Origin: Luzula sylvatica | Taxonomy: Eukaryota; Streptophyta; Magnoliopsida; Poales; Juncaceae | DNA length: 64,000 nucleotides | Direction: 5' to 3' | Assembly: GCA_946800325.1 (NCBI GenBank) | Contig: OX326959.1 | Coordinates: forward strand, 36,756,908-36,820,907 | Part shown: positions 44,701 through 58,600 of the stretch, in pieces | How positions within the stretch are numbered: position 1 is the first letter of the stretch | Layout of the letters: each line of letters starts with the position of its first letter | Program-made: the position numbers and the translations under genes | The notes under the pieces: model-generated | Told to the model about the DNA's origin: nothing | Database searches by the model: none | Seen by the model: only the letters and a program-made list of their open reading frames with translations

Positions 44701-47700
44701 TTGAGTATCACATGAAAATTGAGTTTTTTTCTTCTATTACACTTCAATTTTAACATTCTTTTAAAAAATATATTCATTGAATTTTTTGAAGGTGTTAGAC
44801 TTCATTTTTTGCATTTTTAAGAAATTTTTGAAAAAATTGAAATTTGTGTGTGTTAGTCTTCAATTACGGAGTATTTTGAGTATGACATTCAAATTGAGTT
44901 TTTTTCTTGTGTTACAATTCAATTTTAACATTCTTTTAAAAAATATATTCATTAAATTTTTTGAAGGTGTTAGACTTCCTTTTTTGCATTTTTAAGAAAT
45001 TTTTGAAAAAATTGAAATTTGTGTGTGTTTGTCTTCAATTACGGAGTATTTTGAGTATGACATGAAAATTGAGTTTTTTTTCTTGTGTTACACTTCAATT
45101 TTAACATTCTTATAAAAAATATCTTCATTGAAATTTTTGAAGGTGTTAGACTTCATTTTTTGCATTTTTAAGAATTTTTTGATGAAATTGAAATTTGTGT
45201 GTGTTAGTCTTCAATTACGGTGTATTTTGAGTATGACAAGAAAACTGAGTATTTTGCTTACGTTACACTTCAATTTTTACATTTTTTAAAAATATATCTT
45301 CAATGAATTTTTTGATGGTGTTAGACTTCATTTTTTTGCATTTTTAAAAAATTTTAGAAAAAAGTTAAATTTGTGAGTGTTAGTCTTCAATTACGGAGTA
45401 TTTTGAGTATGCCAGGAAAATTGAGTAATTTGGTAATGTTACACTTCAATTTATATATTTTTTGAAAAAATAACCTTCATTGGATTTTTTGAAGGTGTTA
45501 GACTTCAGTTTTTTGCATTTTAAAGAAATTTTTGAAAAAATTGAAATTTGTGTGTGTTAGTCTTCAATTACGTAGTATTTTGAGTATGACATGAAAATTT
45601 AGTTTTTTTCTTCTGTTACACTTCAATTTTAACATTCTTTTAAAAAATATAATCATTGAATTTTTTGAAGGTGTTAGACTTCATTTTTTGCATGTTGAAG
45701 AAATTTTTGAAAAAATTGAAATTTGTGTGTGTTCGTCTTCAATTACGGAGTATTTTGAGTATGACATGAAAATTGAGTTTTTTTCTTGTGTTTCAATTCA
45801 ATTTTAACATTCTTTTAAAAAATATATTCATTGAATTTTTTGAAGGTGTTAGACTTCATTTTTTGCATTTTTAAGAAATATTTGAAAAAATTGAAATTTT
45901 TGTAAGTTAGTCTTCAATTACGGAGTATTTTGAGTATGACATGAAAATTGAGTTTTTTTCTTGTGTTACACTTCAATTTTAACATTCTTTTATTAAAATA
46001 TATTCATGGAATTTTTAAAAGGTGTTAGACTTCATTTTTAGCATTTTTAAGAAATTTTTGAAAAAATTGAAATTTGTGTGTGTTAGTCTTCAATTATGGA
46101 GTATTTTGAGTATGACATTCAAATTGAGTTTTTTTCTTGTGTTACAATTCAATTTTAACATTCTTTTAAAAAATATCTTCATTGAAATTTTTGAAGGTGT
46201 TAGACATCATTTTTTGCATTTTTATGAAATTTTTGATGAAATTGAAATTTGTGTCTGTTAGTCTTCAATTACGGTGTATTTTGAGTATGACATGAAAACT
46301 GAGCATTTTGCTTAAGTTAACACTTCCATTTTTACATTTTTAAGAAATTTTTGAAAAAATTGAAATTTGTATGTGTTAGTCTTCAATTACGTAGTATTTT
46401 GAGTATGACATGAAAATTGAGTTTTTTTCTTCTGTTACACTTCAATTTTAACATTCTTTTAAAAAATATATTCATTGAATTTTTTGAAGGTGTTAGACTT
46501 AATTTTTTGCATTTTGAAGAAATTTTTGACAAAATTGAAATTTGTGTGTGTTTGTCTTCAATTATGGAGTATTTTGAGTATGACATGAAAATTGAGTTTT
46601 TTTCTTGTGTTTCAATTCAATTTTAACATTCTTTTAAAAAATATATTCATTGAATTTTTTGAAGGTGTTAGACTTCATTTTTTGCATTTTTAAGAAATTT
46701 TTGAAAAAATTGAAATTTTTGTGTGTTAGTCTTCAATTACGGAGTATTTTTAGTATGACATTCAAATTGAGTTTTTTTCTTGTGTTACAATTCAATTTTA
46801 ACATTCTTTTAAAAAATATATTCATTAAATTTTTTGAAGGTGTTAGACTTCCTTTTTTGCATTTTTAAGAAATTTTTGAAAAAATTGAAATTTGTGTGTG
46901 TTTGTCTTCAATTACGGAGTATTTTGAGTATGACATGAAAATTGAGTTTTTTTTCTTGTGTTACACTTCAATTTTAACATTCTTATAAAAAATATCTTCA
47001 TTGAAATTTTTGAAGGTGTTAGACTTCATTTTTTGCATTTTTAAGAATTTTTTGATGAAATTGAAATTTGTGTGTGTTAGTCTTCAATTACGGTGTATTT
47101 TGAGTATGACAAGAAAACTGAGTATTTTGCTTAAGTTACACTTCAATTTTTACATTTTTTAAAAATATATCTTCAATGAATTTTTTGATGGTGTTAGACT
47201 TCATTTTTTTGCATTTTTAAAAAATTTTAGAAAAAAGTTAAATTTGTGAGTGTTAGTCTTCAATTACGGAGTATTTTGAGTATGCCAGGAAAATTGAGTA
47301 ATTTGGTAATGTTACACTTCAATTTATATATTTTTTGAAAAAATAACCTTCATTGGATTTTTTGAAGGTGTTAGACTTCAGTTTTTTGCATTTTTAAGAA
47401 ATTTTTGAAAAAATTGAAATTTGTGTGTGTTAGTCTTCAATTACGTAGTATTTTTAGTATGACATGAAAATTTAGTTTTTTTCTTCTGTTACACTTCAAT
47501 TTTAACATTCTTTTAAAAAATATATTCATTGAATTTTTTGAAGGTGTTAGACTTCATTTTTTGCATTTTGAAGAAATTTTTGAAAAAATTGAAATTTGTG
47601 TGTGTTCGTCTTCAATTACGGAGCATTTTGAGTATGACATGAAAATTGAGTTTTTTTCTTGTGTTACACTTCAATTTTAACATTCTTTTATTAAAATATA

Positions 47701-50700
47701 TTCATGGAATTTTTAAAAGGTGTTAGACTTCATTTTTAGCATTTTTAAGAAATTTTTGAAAAAATTGAAATTTGTGTGTGTTAGTCTTCAATTACGGAGT
47801 ATTTTGAGTATGACATTCAAATTGAGTTTTTTTCTTGTGTTACAATTCAATATTAACATTCTTTTAAAAAATATATTCATTAAATTTTTTGAAGGTGTTA
47901 GACTTCCTTTTTTGCATTTTTAAGAAATTTTTGAAAAAATTGAAATTTGTGTGTGTTTGTCTTCAATTACGGAATATTTTGAGTATGACATGAAAATTGA
48001 GTTTTGTTTGTTGTGTTACACTTCAATTTTAACATTCTTATAAAAAAATATCTTCATTGAAATTTTTGAAGGTGTTAGACTTCATTTTTTGCATTTTTAA
48101 GAAATTTTTGATGAAATTGAAATTTGTGTGTGTTAGTCTTCAATTACGGAGTATTTTGAGTATGACATGAAAATTGAGTTTTTTTCTTGTGTTACACTTC
48201 AATTTTAACATTCTTTTAAAAAATATCTTCATTGAAATTTTTGAAGGTGTTAGACTTCATTTTTTGCATTTTTATGAAATTTTTGATTGAATTGAAATTT
48301 GTGTCTGTTAGTCTTCAATTACGGTGTATTTTGAGTATGACATGAAAACTGAGCATTTTGCTTATGTTATACTTGAATTTTTACATTTTTAAAAAATATA
48401 CCTTCAATGAATTTTTTGAAGGTGTTAGACTTCTATTTTTTTCATTTTTAAGAAATTTTAGAAAAAATATAAATTTATGAGTGTTAAGTCTTCAATTACG
48501 GAGTATTTTGTGTATGACATGAAAATTTAGTATTTTGTTAATGTTACACTTCAATTTTTTTATTTTTTGAAAAAATATCTTCATTGGATTTTTAGACTTC
48601 AGTTTTTAGCATTTTTAAGAAATTTTTGAAAAAATTGAAATTTGTGTGTGTTAGTCTTCAATTACGGAGTATTTTGAATATAACACGAAAATTGAGTTTT
48701 TTTCTTGTCTTACACTTCAATTTTAACATTCTTTTAAGAAATATATTCATTGAATTTTTTGAAGGTGTTAGACTTCATCTTTTGCATTTTTAAGAAATTT
48801 TTGAAAAAATTTAAATTTGTGTGTGTTAGTCTTCAATTACGGAGTATTTTGAGTATGAAATGCAAATTGTGTTTTTTTCTTGTGTTACACTTCAATTTTA
48901 ACAATCTTTTAAAAAATATCTTCATTGAATTTTTGGAAGGTGTTAGACTTCATTTTTTGCATTTTTTAGAAATTTTTGAAAAAATTGAAATTTGTGTGTG
49001 TTAGTCTTCAATTACGGAGTATTTTGAGTATGACATTCAAATTGAGTTTTTTTCTTGTGTTCGTATTCAATTTTAACTTCTTTTCAAAAATATATTCATG
49101 AAATTTTTTGAAGGTGTTAGACTTCCTTTTTTGCATTTTTAAGAAATTTTTGAAAAAATTGAAATTTGTGTGTTTTAGTCTTCAATTACGGAGTATTTTG
49201 AGTATAACATTCAAATTGAGTTTTTTTCTTGTGTTACAATTCAATTTTAACATTCTTTTGAAAAATATATTCATTAAATTTTTTGAAGGTGTTAGACTTC
49301 ATTTTTTGCATTTTTAAGAATTTTTTGAAAAAATTGAAATTTGTGTGTGTTAGTCTTCAATTACGGAGTATTTTGAGTATGACATGAAAATTGAGTTTTT
49401 TTCTTGTGTTACACTTCAATTTTAACATTCTTTTAAAAAATATATTCATTGAATTTTTTGAAAGTGTTAGACTTCATTTTTTGCATTTTTAAGAAATTTT
49501 TGAAAAAAATGAAATTTGTGCGTGTTAGTCTTCAATTACGGAGTATTTTGACTATGACATGAAAATTGAGTTTTTTTCTTGTGTTACACTTCAATTGTAA
49601 CATTCTTTTAAAAAATATATTCATTGAATTTTTGGATGGTGTTAGACTTCATTTTTTGCATTTTTAAGAAATATTTGAAAAAATTGAAATTTGTGTGTGT
49701 TAGTCTTCAATTACGGAGTATTTCGAGTATGACATTCAAATTGAGTTTTTTTCTTGTGTTACAATTCAATTTTAACATTCTTTTATAAAAATATATTCAT
49801 GGAATTTTTTGAAGGTGTTAGACTTCCTTTTTTGCATTTTTAAGAATTTTTTGAAAAAATTGAAATTTGTGTGTGTTTGTCTTCAATTACGGAGTATTTT
49901 GAGTATGACATGAAAAGTGAGTAATTTGGTAATGTTACACTTCGATTTATATATTTTTTGAAAAAATATCTTCATTGGATTTTTTGAAGGTGTTAGACTT
50001 CAGTTTTTTGCATTTTTAAGAAATTTTTGAAAAAATTGAAATTTGTGTGTGTTAGTCTTCAATTACGGAGTATTTTGAGTATCACATGAAAATTGAGTTT
50101 TTTTCTTCTATTACACTTCAATTTTAACATTCTTTTAAAAAATATATTCATTGAATTTTTTCAAGGTGTTAGACTTCATTTTTTGCATTTTTAAGAAATT
50201 TTTGAAAAAATTGAAATTTGTGTGTGTTAGTCTTCAATTACGGAGTATTTTGAGTATGACATTCAAATTGAGTTTTTTTCTTGTGTTACAATTCAATTTT
50301 AACATTCTTTTAAAAAATATATTCATTAAATTTTTTGAAGGTGTTAGACTTCATTTTTTCCATTTTTAAGAAATTTTTGAAAAAATTGAAATTTGTGTGT
50401 GTTTGTCTTCAATTACGGAGTATTTTGAGTATGACATGAAAATTGAGTTTTTTTTTCTTGTGTTACACTTCAATTTTAACATTCTTATAAAAAATATCTT
50501 CATTGCAATTTTTGAAGGTGTTAGACTTCATTTTTTGCATTTTTAAGAAATTTTTGATGAAATTGAAATTTGTGTGTGTTAGTCTTCAATTACGGTGTAT
50601 TTTGAGTATGACAAGAAAACTGAGTATTTTGCTTAAGTTACACTTCCATTTTTACATTTTTTAAAAATATATCTTCAATGAATTTTTTGATGGTGTTAGA

Positions 50701-50944
50701 CTTCAATTTTTTGCATTTTTAAAAAATTTTAGAAAAAAGTTAAATTTGTGAGTGTTAGTCTTCAATTACGGAGTATTTTGAGTATGACATGAAAATTGAG
50801 TAATTAGGTAATGTTACACTTCAATTTATATATTTTTTGAAAAAATAACCTTCATTGGATTTTTTGAAGGTGTTAGACTTCAGTTTTTTGCATTTTTAAG
50901 AAATTTTTGAAAAAATTGAAATTTGTGTGTGTTAGTCTTCAATT

Positions 50945-53900
50945 ACGTAGTATTTTGAGTATGACATGAAAATTGAGTTTTTTTCTTCTGTTACACTTCA
51001 ATTTTAACATTCTTTTAAAAAATATATTCATTGAATTTTTTGAAGGTGTTAGACTTCATTTTTTGCATTTTGAAGAAATTTTTGAAAAAATTGAAATTTG
51101 TGTGTGTTTGTCTTCAATTACGGAGTATTTTGAGTATGACATGAAAATTGAGTTTTTTTCTTGTGTTTCAATTCAATTTTGACATTCTTTTAAAAAATAT
51201 ATTCATTGAATTTTTTGAAGGTGTTAGACTTCATTTTTTGCATTTTTAAGAAATATTTGAAAAAATTGAAATTTTTGTAAGTTAGTCTTCAATTACGAAG
51301 TATTTTGAGTATGACATGAAAATTGAGTTTTTTTCTTGTGGTACACTTCAATTTTAACATTCTTTTATAAAAATATATTCATGGAATTTTTAAAAGGTGT
51401 TAGACTTCATTTTTTGCATTTTTAAGAAATTTTTGAAAAAATTGAAATTTGTGTGTGTTAGTCTTCAATTACGGCGTATTTTGAGAATGACATGAAAATT
51501 GAGTTTTTTTCTTGTGTTACACTTCAATTTTAACATTCTTTTAAAAAATATCTTCATTGAAATTTTTGAAGGTGTTGGACTTCATTTTTTGCATTTTTAT
51601 GAAATTTTTGATGAAATTGAAATTTGTGTCTGTTAGTCTTCAATTACGGTGTATTTTGAGTATGACATGAAAACTGAGCATTTTGCTTATGTTACACTTG
51701 AATTTTTACATTTTTAAAAAATATACCTTCAATGAATTTTTTGAAGGTGTTAGACTTCTATTTTTTTCATTTTTAAGAAATTTTAGAAAAAATATAAATT
51801 TATGAGTGTTAAGTCTTCAATTACGGAGTATTTTGAGTATGACATGAAAATTTTGTATTTTGTTAATGTTACACTTCAATTTTTATATTTTTTTAAAAAA
51901 TATCTTCATTGGATTTTTAGACTTCAGTTTTTAGCATTTTTAAGAAATTTTTGAAAAAATTGAAATTTGTGTGTGTTAGTCTTCAATTACGGAGTATTTT
52001 GAATATAACATGAAAATTGAGTTTTTTTCTTGTGTTACACTTCAATTTTAACATTCTTTTAAGAAATATATTCATTGAATTTTTTGAAGGTGTTAGACTT
52101 CATTTTTTGCATTTTTAAGAAATTTTTGAATAAATTGAAATTTGTGTGTGTTAGTCTTCAATTACGGAGTATTTTGAGTATGACATGCAAATTGTGTTTT
52201 TTTCTTGTGTTACACTTCAATTTTAACAATCATTTAAAAAATATCTTCATTGAATTTTTGGAAGGTGTTAGACTTCATTTTTTGCATTTTTTAGAAATTT
52301 TTCAAAAAATTGAAATTTGTGTGTGTTAGTCTTCAATTACGGAGTATTTTGAGTATGACATTCAAATTGAGTTTTTTTCTTGTGTTCGTATTCAATTTTA
52401 ACTTCTTTTCAAAAATATATTTATGAATTTTTTTGAAGGTATTAGACTTCCTTTTTTGCATTTTTAAGAAATTTTTGAAAAAATTGAAATTTGTGTGTGT
52501 TAGTCTTCAATTACGGAGTATTTTGAGTATAACATTCAAATTGAGTTTTTTTCTTGTCTTACAATTCAATTTTAACATTCTTTTGAAAAATATATTCATT
52601 AAATTTTTTGAAGGTGTTAGACTTCATTTTTTGCATTTTTAAGAATGTTTTTAAAAAATTGAAATTTGTGCGTGTTAGTCTTCAATTACGGAGTATTTTG
52701 AGTATGACATGAAAATTGAGTTTTTTTCTTGTGTTACACTTCAATTTTAACATTCTTTTAAAAAATATATTCATTGAATTTTTTGAAAGTGTTAGACTTC
52801 ATTTTTTGCATTTTTAAGAAATTTTTGAAAAAAATGAAATTTGTGCGTGTTAGTCTTCAATTACGGAGTATTTTGAGTATGACATGAAAATTGAGTTTTT
52901 TTCTTGTGTTACACTTCAATTTTAACATTCTTTTAAAAAATATATTCATTGAATTTTTGGAAGGTGTTAGACTTCATTTTTTGCATTTTTAAGAAATATT
53001 TGAAAAAATTGAAATTTGTGTGTGTTTGTCTTCAATTACGGAGTATTTTGAGTATGACATGAAAATTGAGTAATTTGGTAATGTTACACTTCGATTTGTA
53101 TATTTTTTGAAAAAATATCTTCATTGGATTTTTTGAAGGTTAACAGACTTCAGTTTTTTGCATTTTTAAGAAATTTTTGAAAAAATTGAAATTTGTGTGT
53201 GTTAGTCTTCAATTACGGAGTATTTTGAGTATCACATGAAAATTGAGTTTTTTTCTTCTATTACACTTCAATTTTAACATTCTTTTAAAAAATATATTCA
53301 TTGAATTTTTTCAAGGTGTTAGACTTCATTTTTTGCATTTTTAAGAAATTTTTGAAAAAATTGAAATTTGTGTGTGTTAGTCTTCAATTACGGAGTATTT
53401 TGAGTATGACATTCAAATTGAGTTTTTTTCTTGTGTTACAATTCAATTTTAACATTCTTTTAAAAAATATATTCATTAAATTTTTTGAAGGTGTTAGACT
53501 TCCTTTTTTGCATTTTTAAGAAATTTTTGAAAAAATTGAAATTTGTGTGTGTTTGTCTTCAATTACGGATTATTTTGAGTATGACATGAAAATTGAGTTT
53601 TTTTTCTTGTGTTACACTTCAATTTTAACATTCTTATAAAAAATATCTTCATTGAAATTTTTGAAGGTGTTAGACTTCATTTTTTGCATTTTTAACAAAT
53701 TTTTGATGAAATTGAAATTTGTGTGTGTTAGTCTTCAATTACGGTGTATTTTGAGTATGACAAGAAAACTGAGTATTTTGCTTAAGTTACACTTCCATTT
53801 TTACATTTTTTAAAAATATATCTTCAATGAATTTTTTGATGGTGTTAGACTTCAATTTTTTGCATTTTTAAAAAATTTTAGAAAAAAGTTAAATTTGTGA

Positions 53901-55670
53901 GTGTTAGTCTTCAATTACGGAGTATTTTGAGTATGACATGAAAATTGAGTAATTTGGTAATGTTACACTTCAATTTATATATTTTTTTAAAAAAATATCT
54001 TCATTGGATTTTTTGAAGGTGTTAGACTTCAGTTTTTTGCATTTTTAAGAAATTTTTGAAAAAATTGAAATTTGTGTGTGTTAGTCTTCAATTACGGAGT
54101 ATTTTGAGTATCACATGAAAATTGAGTTTTTTTCTACTATTACACTTCAATTTTAACAATCTTTTAAAAAATATCTTCATTGAATTTTTGCAAGGTGTTA
54201 GACTTCATTTTTTGCATTTTTAAGAAATTTTTGAAAAAATTGAAATTTGTGTGTGTTAGTCTTCAATTACGGAGTATTTTGAGTATGACATTCAAATTGA
54301 GTTTTTTTCTTGTGTTACAATTCAATTTTAGCATTCTTTTAAAAAATATATTCATTAATTTTTTTGAAGGTGTTAGACTTCCTTTTTTGCATTTTTAAGA
54401 AATTTTTGAAAAAATTGAAATTTGTGTGTGTTAGTCTTCAATTACGGAGTATTTTGAGTATGACATTCAAATTGAGTTTTTTTCTTGTGTTTCAATTCAA
54501 TTTTAACATTCTTTTGAAAAATATATTCATTAAATTTTTTGAAGGTGTTAGACTTCATTTTTTGCATTTTTAAGAAATTTTTGAAAAAATTGAAATTTGT
54601 GTGTGTTAGTCTTCAATTACGGAGTATTTTGAGTATGACATGAAAATTTAGTTTTTTTCTTCTGTTACACTTCAATTTTAACATTCTTTTAAAAAATACC
54701 TTCATTGAATTTTTTGAAGGTGTTCGACTTCATTTTTTGCATTTTTACGAAATTTTTGAAAAAAATGAAATTTGTGTGTGTTAGTCTTCTATTACGGAGT
54801 ATTTTGAGTATGACATGAAAATTGAGTTTTTTTCTTGTGTTACACTTCAATTTTAACAATCTTTTAAAAAATATCTTCATTGAATTTCTGGAAGGTGTTA
54901 GACTTCATTTTTTGCATTTTTAAGAAATTTTTGAAAAAATTGAAATTTGTGTGTGTTAGTCTTCAATTACGGAGTATTTTGAGTATGACATGAAAATTGA
55001 GTTTTTTTCTTGTGTTACAATTCAATTTTAACATTCTTTTAAAAAATATATTCATTAAATTTTTTGAAGGTGTTAGACTTCCTTGTTTGCATTTTTAAGA
55101 AATTTTTGAAAAAATTAAAATTTGTGTGTGTCTGTCTTCAATTACGGAGTATTTTGAGTATGACATGAAAAGTGAGTTTTTTTCTTGTGTTACAATTCAA
55201 TTTTAACATTCTTTTGAAAAATATATTCATCGAAATTTTTGAAGGTGTTGGACTTCATTTTTTGCATTTTTAAGAAATTTTTGATGAAATTGAAATTTGT
55301 GTGTGTTAGTCTTCAATTACGGTGTATTTTGAGTATGACATGAAAACTGAGTATTTTGCTTAAGTTACATTTCCATTTTTACATTTTTTAAAAATATATC
55401 TTCAATCAATTTTTTGATGGTGTTAGACTTCAATTTTTTGCATTTTTAAAAAAAATTTGAAATAAGTTAAATTTGTGAGTGTTAGTCTTCAATTACGGAG
55501 TATTTTGAGTATGACATGAAAATTGAGTAATTTGGTAATGTTACACTTCAATTTATATATTTTTTGAAAAAATATCTTCATTGGATTTTTTGAAGGTTTT
55601 AGACTTCAGTTTTTTGCAATTTTAAGAAATTTTTGAAAAAATTGAAATTTGTGTGTGTTAGTCTTCAATT
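50945..55670 (+). repeat. Higher-order unit, about 4.73 kb (27 monomers), copy 1
   Basis: The copy is delimited by the ACGTAGTATTTTGAG variant (50945, next at 55671). It contains, in the same order as the next two copies, TTTTTGTAAGTTAGTC, the TGTCTGTTAGTC variant (51629), TAAATTTATGAGTGTTA, and the GAATATAACATG unit (52001). The CATGCAAATTG unit follows. Its right half resembles the block about 3.15 kb to the left (49941-50800) as well, so it is itself a composite. Confidence 0.78.
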
Positions 55671-58600
55671 ACGTAGTATTTTGAGTATGACATGAAAATT
55701 GAGTTTTTTTCTTCTGTTACACTTCAATTTTAACATTCTTTTAAAAAATATATTCATTGAATTTTTTGAAGGTGTTAGACTTCATTTTTTGCATTTTTAA
55801 GAAATTTTTGAAAAAATTGAAATTTGTGTGTGTTTGTCTTCAATTACGGAGTATTTTGAGTATGACATGAAAATTGAGTTTTTTTCTTGTGTTTCAATTC
55901 AATTTTAACATTCTTTTAAAAAATATATTCATTGAATTTTTTGAAGGGGTTAGACTTCATTTTTTGCATTTTTAAGAAATATTTGAAAAAATTGAAATTT
56001 TTGTAAGTTAGTCTTCAATTACGGAGTATTTTGAGTATGACATGAAAATTGAGTTTTTTTCTTGTGTTACACTTCAATTTTAACATTCTTTTATAAAAAT
56101 ATATTCATGGAATTTTTAAAAGGTGTTAGACTTCATTTTTTGCATTTTTAAGAAATTTTTGAAAAAATTGAAATTTGTGTGTGTTTGTCTTCAATTACGG
56201 AGTATTTTGAGTATGACATGAAAATTGAGTTTTTTTCTTGTGTTTCAATTCAATTTTAACATTCTTTTAAAAAATATATTCATTGAATTTTTTGAAGGGG
56301 TTAGACTTCATTTTTTGCATTTTTAAGAAATATTTGAAAAAATTGAAATTTTTGTAAGTTAGTCTTCAATTACGGAGTATTTTGAGTATGACATGAAAAT
56401 TGAGTTTTTTTCTTGTGCTACACTTCAATTTTAACATTCTTTTTAAAAATATCTTCATTGAAAATTTTGAAGGTGTTAGACTTCATTTTTTGCATTTTTA
56501 AGAAATTTTTGATGAAATTGAAATTTGTGTCTGTTAGTCTTCAATTACGGTGTATTTTGAGTATGACATGAAAACTGAGCATTTTGCTTATGTTACACTT
56601 GAATTTTTACATTTTTAAAAAAATATACCTTCCATGAATTTTTTGAAGGTGTTAGACTTCAATTTTTTCATTTTTAAGAAATTTTAGAAAAAATATAAAT
56701 TTATGAGTGTTAGTCTTCAATTACGGAGTAATTTGAGTATGACATGAAAATTTAGTATTTTGCAAATGTTACACTTCAATTTTTATATTTTTTGAAAAAA
56801 TATCTTCATTGGATTTTTAGACTTCAGTTTTTAGCATTTTAAAGAAATTTTTGAAAAAATTGAAATTTGTGTGTGTTAGTTTTCAATTACGGTGTATTTT
56901 GAATATAACATGAAAATTGAGTTTTTTTCTTGTGTTACACTTCAATTTCAACATTCTTTGAAGAAATATATTCATTGAATTTTTTGAAGGTGTTAGACTT
57001 CATTTTTTGCATTTTTAAGAAATTTTTGAAAAAATTGAAATTTGTGTGTGTTAGTCTTCAATTACGGAGTATTTTGAGTATGACATGCAAATTGAGTTTT
57101 TTTCTTGTGTTACACTTCAATTTTCACAATCTTTTAAAAAATATCTTCATTGAATTTTTGGAAGGTGTTAGACTTACTTTTTTGCTTTTTTATGAAATAT
57201 TTGGAAAAATTGAAATTTGTGTGTGTTAGACTTCAATTACGGAGTATTTTGAGTACGACATTCAAATTGAGTTTTTTTCTTGTGTTACAATTCAATTTTA
57301 ACATTCTTTTGAAATATATTCATTAAATTTTTTTGAAGGTGTTAGACTTCATTTTTTGCATTTTTAAGAAATTTTTGAAAAAACTGAAATTTGTGTGTGT
57401 TAGTCTTCAATTACGGAGTATTTTGAGTATGACATGAAAATTGAGTTTTTTTCTTGTGTTACACTTCAATTTTAACAATCTTTTAAAAAATATTTTCATC
57501 GAAATTTTGGAAATGTTTAGACTTCATTTTTTGCATTTTTAAGAAATTTTTTAAAAAATTGAAATTTGTGTGTGTTAGTCTTCAAATCCGGAGTATTTTG
57601 AGTATGACATTCAAATTGAGTTTTTTTCTTGTGTTACAATTCAATTTTAACATTCTTTTAAAAAATATATTCATTAAATTTTTTGAAGGTGTTAGACTTC
57701 CTTTTTTGCATTTTTAAGAAATTTTTGAAAAAATTGAAATTTGTGTGTGTTAGTCTTCAATTACGGAGTATTTTGAGTATGACATGAAAATTGAGTTTTT
57801 TTCTTGTGTTACACTTCAATTTTAACATTCTTTTAAAAAATACCTTCATTGAATTTTTTGAAGGTGTTAGACTTCATTTTTTGCATTTTTAAGAAATTTT
57901 TGAAAAAATTGAAATTTGTGTGTGTTAGTCTTCAATTACGGAGTATTTTGAGTATGACATGAAAATTGAGTTTTTTTCTTCTGTTACACTTCAATTTTAA
58001 CAATCTTTTAAAAAATATCTTCATTGAATTTTTGGAAGGTGTTAGACTTCATTTTTTGCATTTTTAAGAAATTTTTGAAAAAATTGAAATTTGTGTGTGT
58101 TAGTCTTCAATTACGGAGTATTTTGAGTATGACATTCAAATTGAGTTTTTTTCTTGTGTTACAATTCAATTTTAACATTCTTTTAAAAAATATATTCATT
58201 AAATTTTTTGAGGGTGACTTCCTTTTTTGCATTTTTCAGAAATTTTTGAAAAAATTGAAATTTGTGTGTGTTTGTCTTCAATTACGGAGTATTTTGAGTA
58301 TGACATGAAAATTGAGTTTTTTTTCTTGTGTCACACTTCAATTTTAACATTCTTATAAAAAATATCTTCATTGAAAATTTTGAAGGTGTTAGACTTCATT
58401 TTTTGCATTTTTAAGAAATTTTTTATGAAATTGAAATTTGTGTGTGTTAGTCTTCAATTATGGTGTATTTTGAGTATGACATGAAAACTGAGTATTTTGC
58501 TTATGCTACACTTCCATTTTTACATTTTTTAAAAATATATCTTCAATTAATTTTTTGAAGGTGTTAGACTTCAATTTTTTGCATTTTTAAAAAATTTTAC

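Larger units (their letters stand above)
28501..50944 (+). repeat. Satellite array, homogeneous domain with nested multi-monomer duplications
   Basis: Several private monomer types recur in fixed order. Examples are a unit with TTGATGAAATTGAAATTTGT and ACGGTGTATTTTGAG, and a unit with GAGTAATTTGGTAATGTTAC. Another has GACATTCAAATTGAG plus TTACAATTCAATTT. Blocks repeat at distances close to whole monomer counts: about 3.50 kb (30684 and 34186), 3.67 kb (38131 and 41803), 3.33 kb (49061 and 52386) and 3.15 kb (49941 and 53090). No foreign insertion was seen. Confidence 0.85.
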
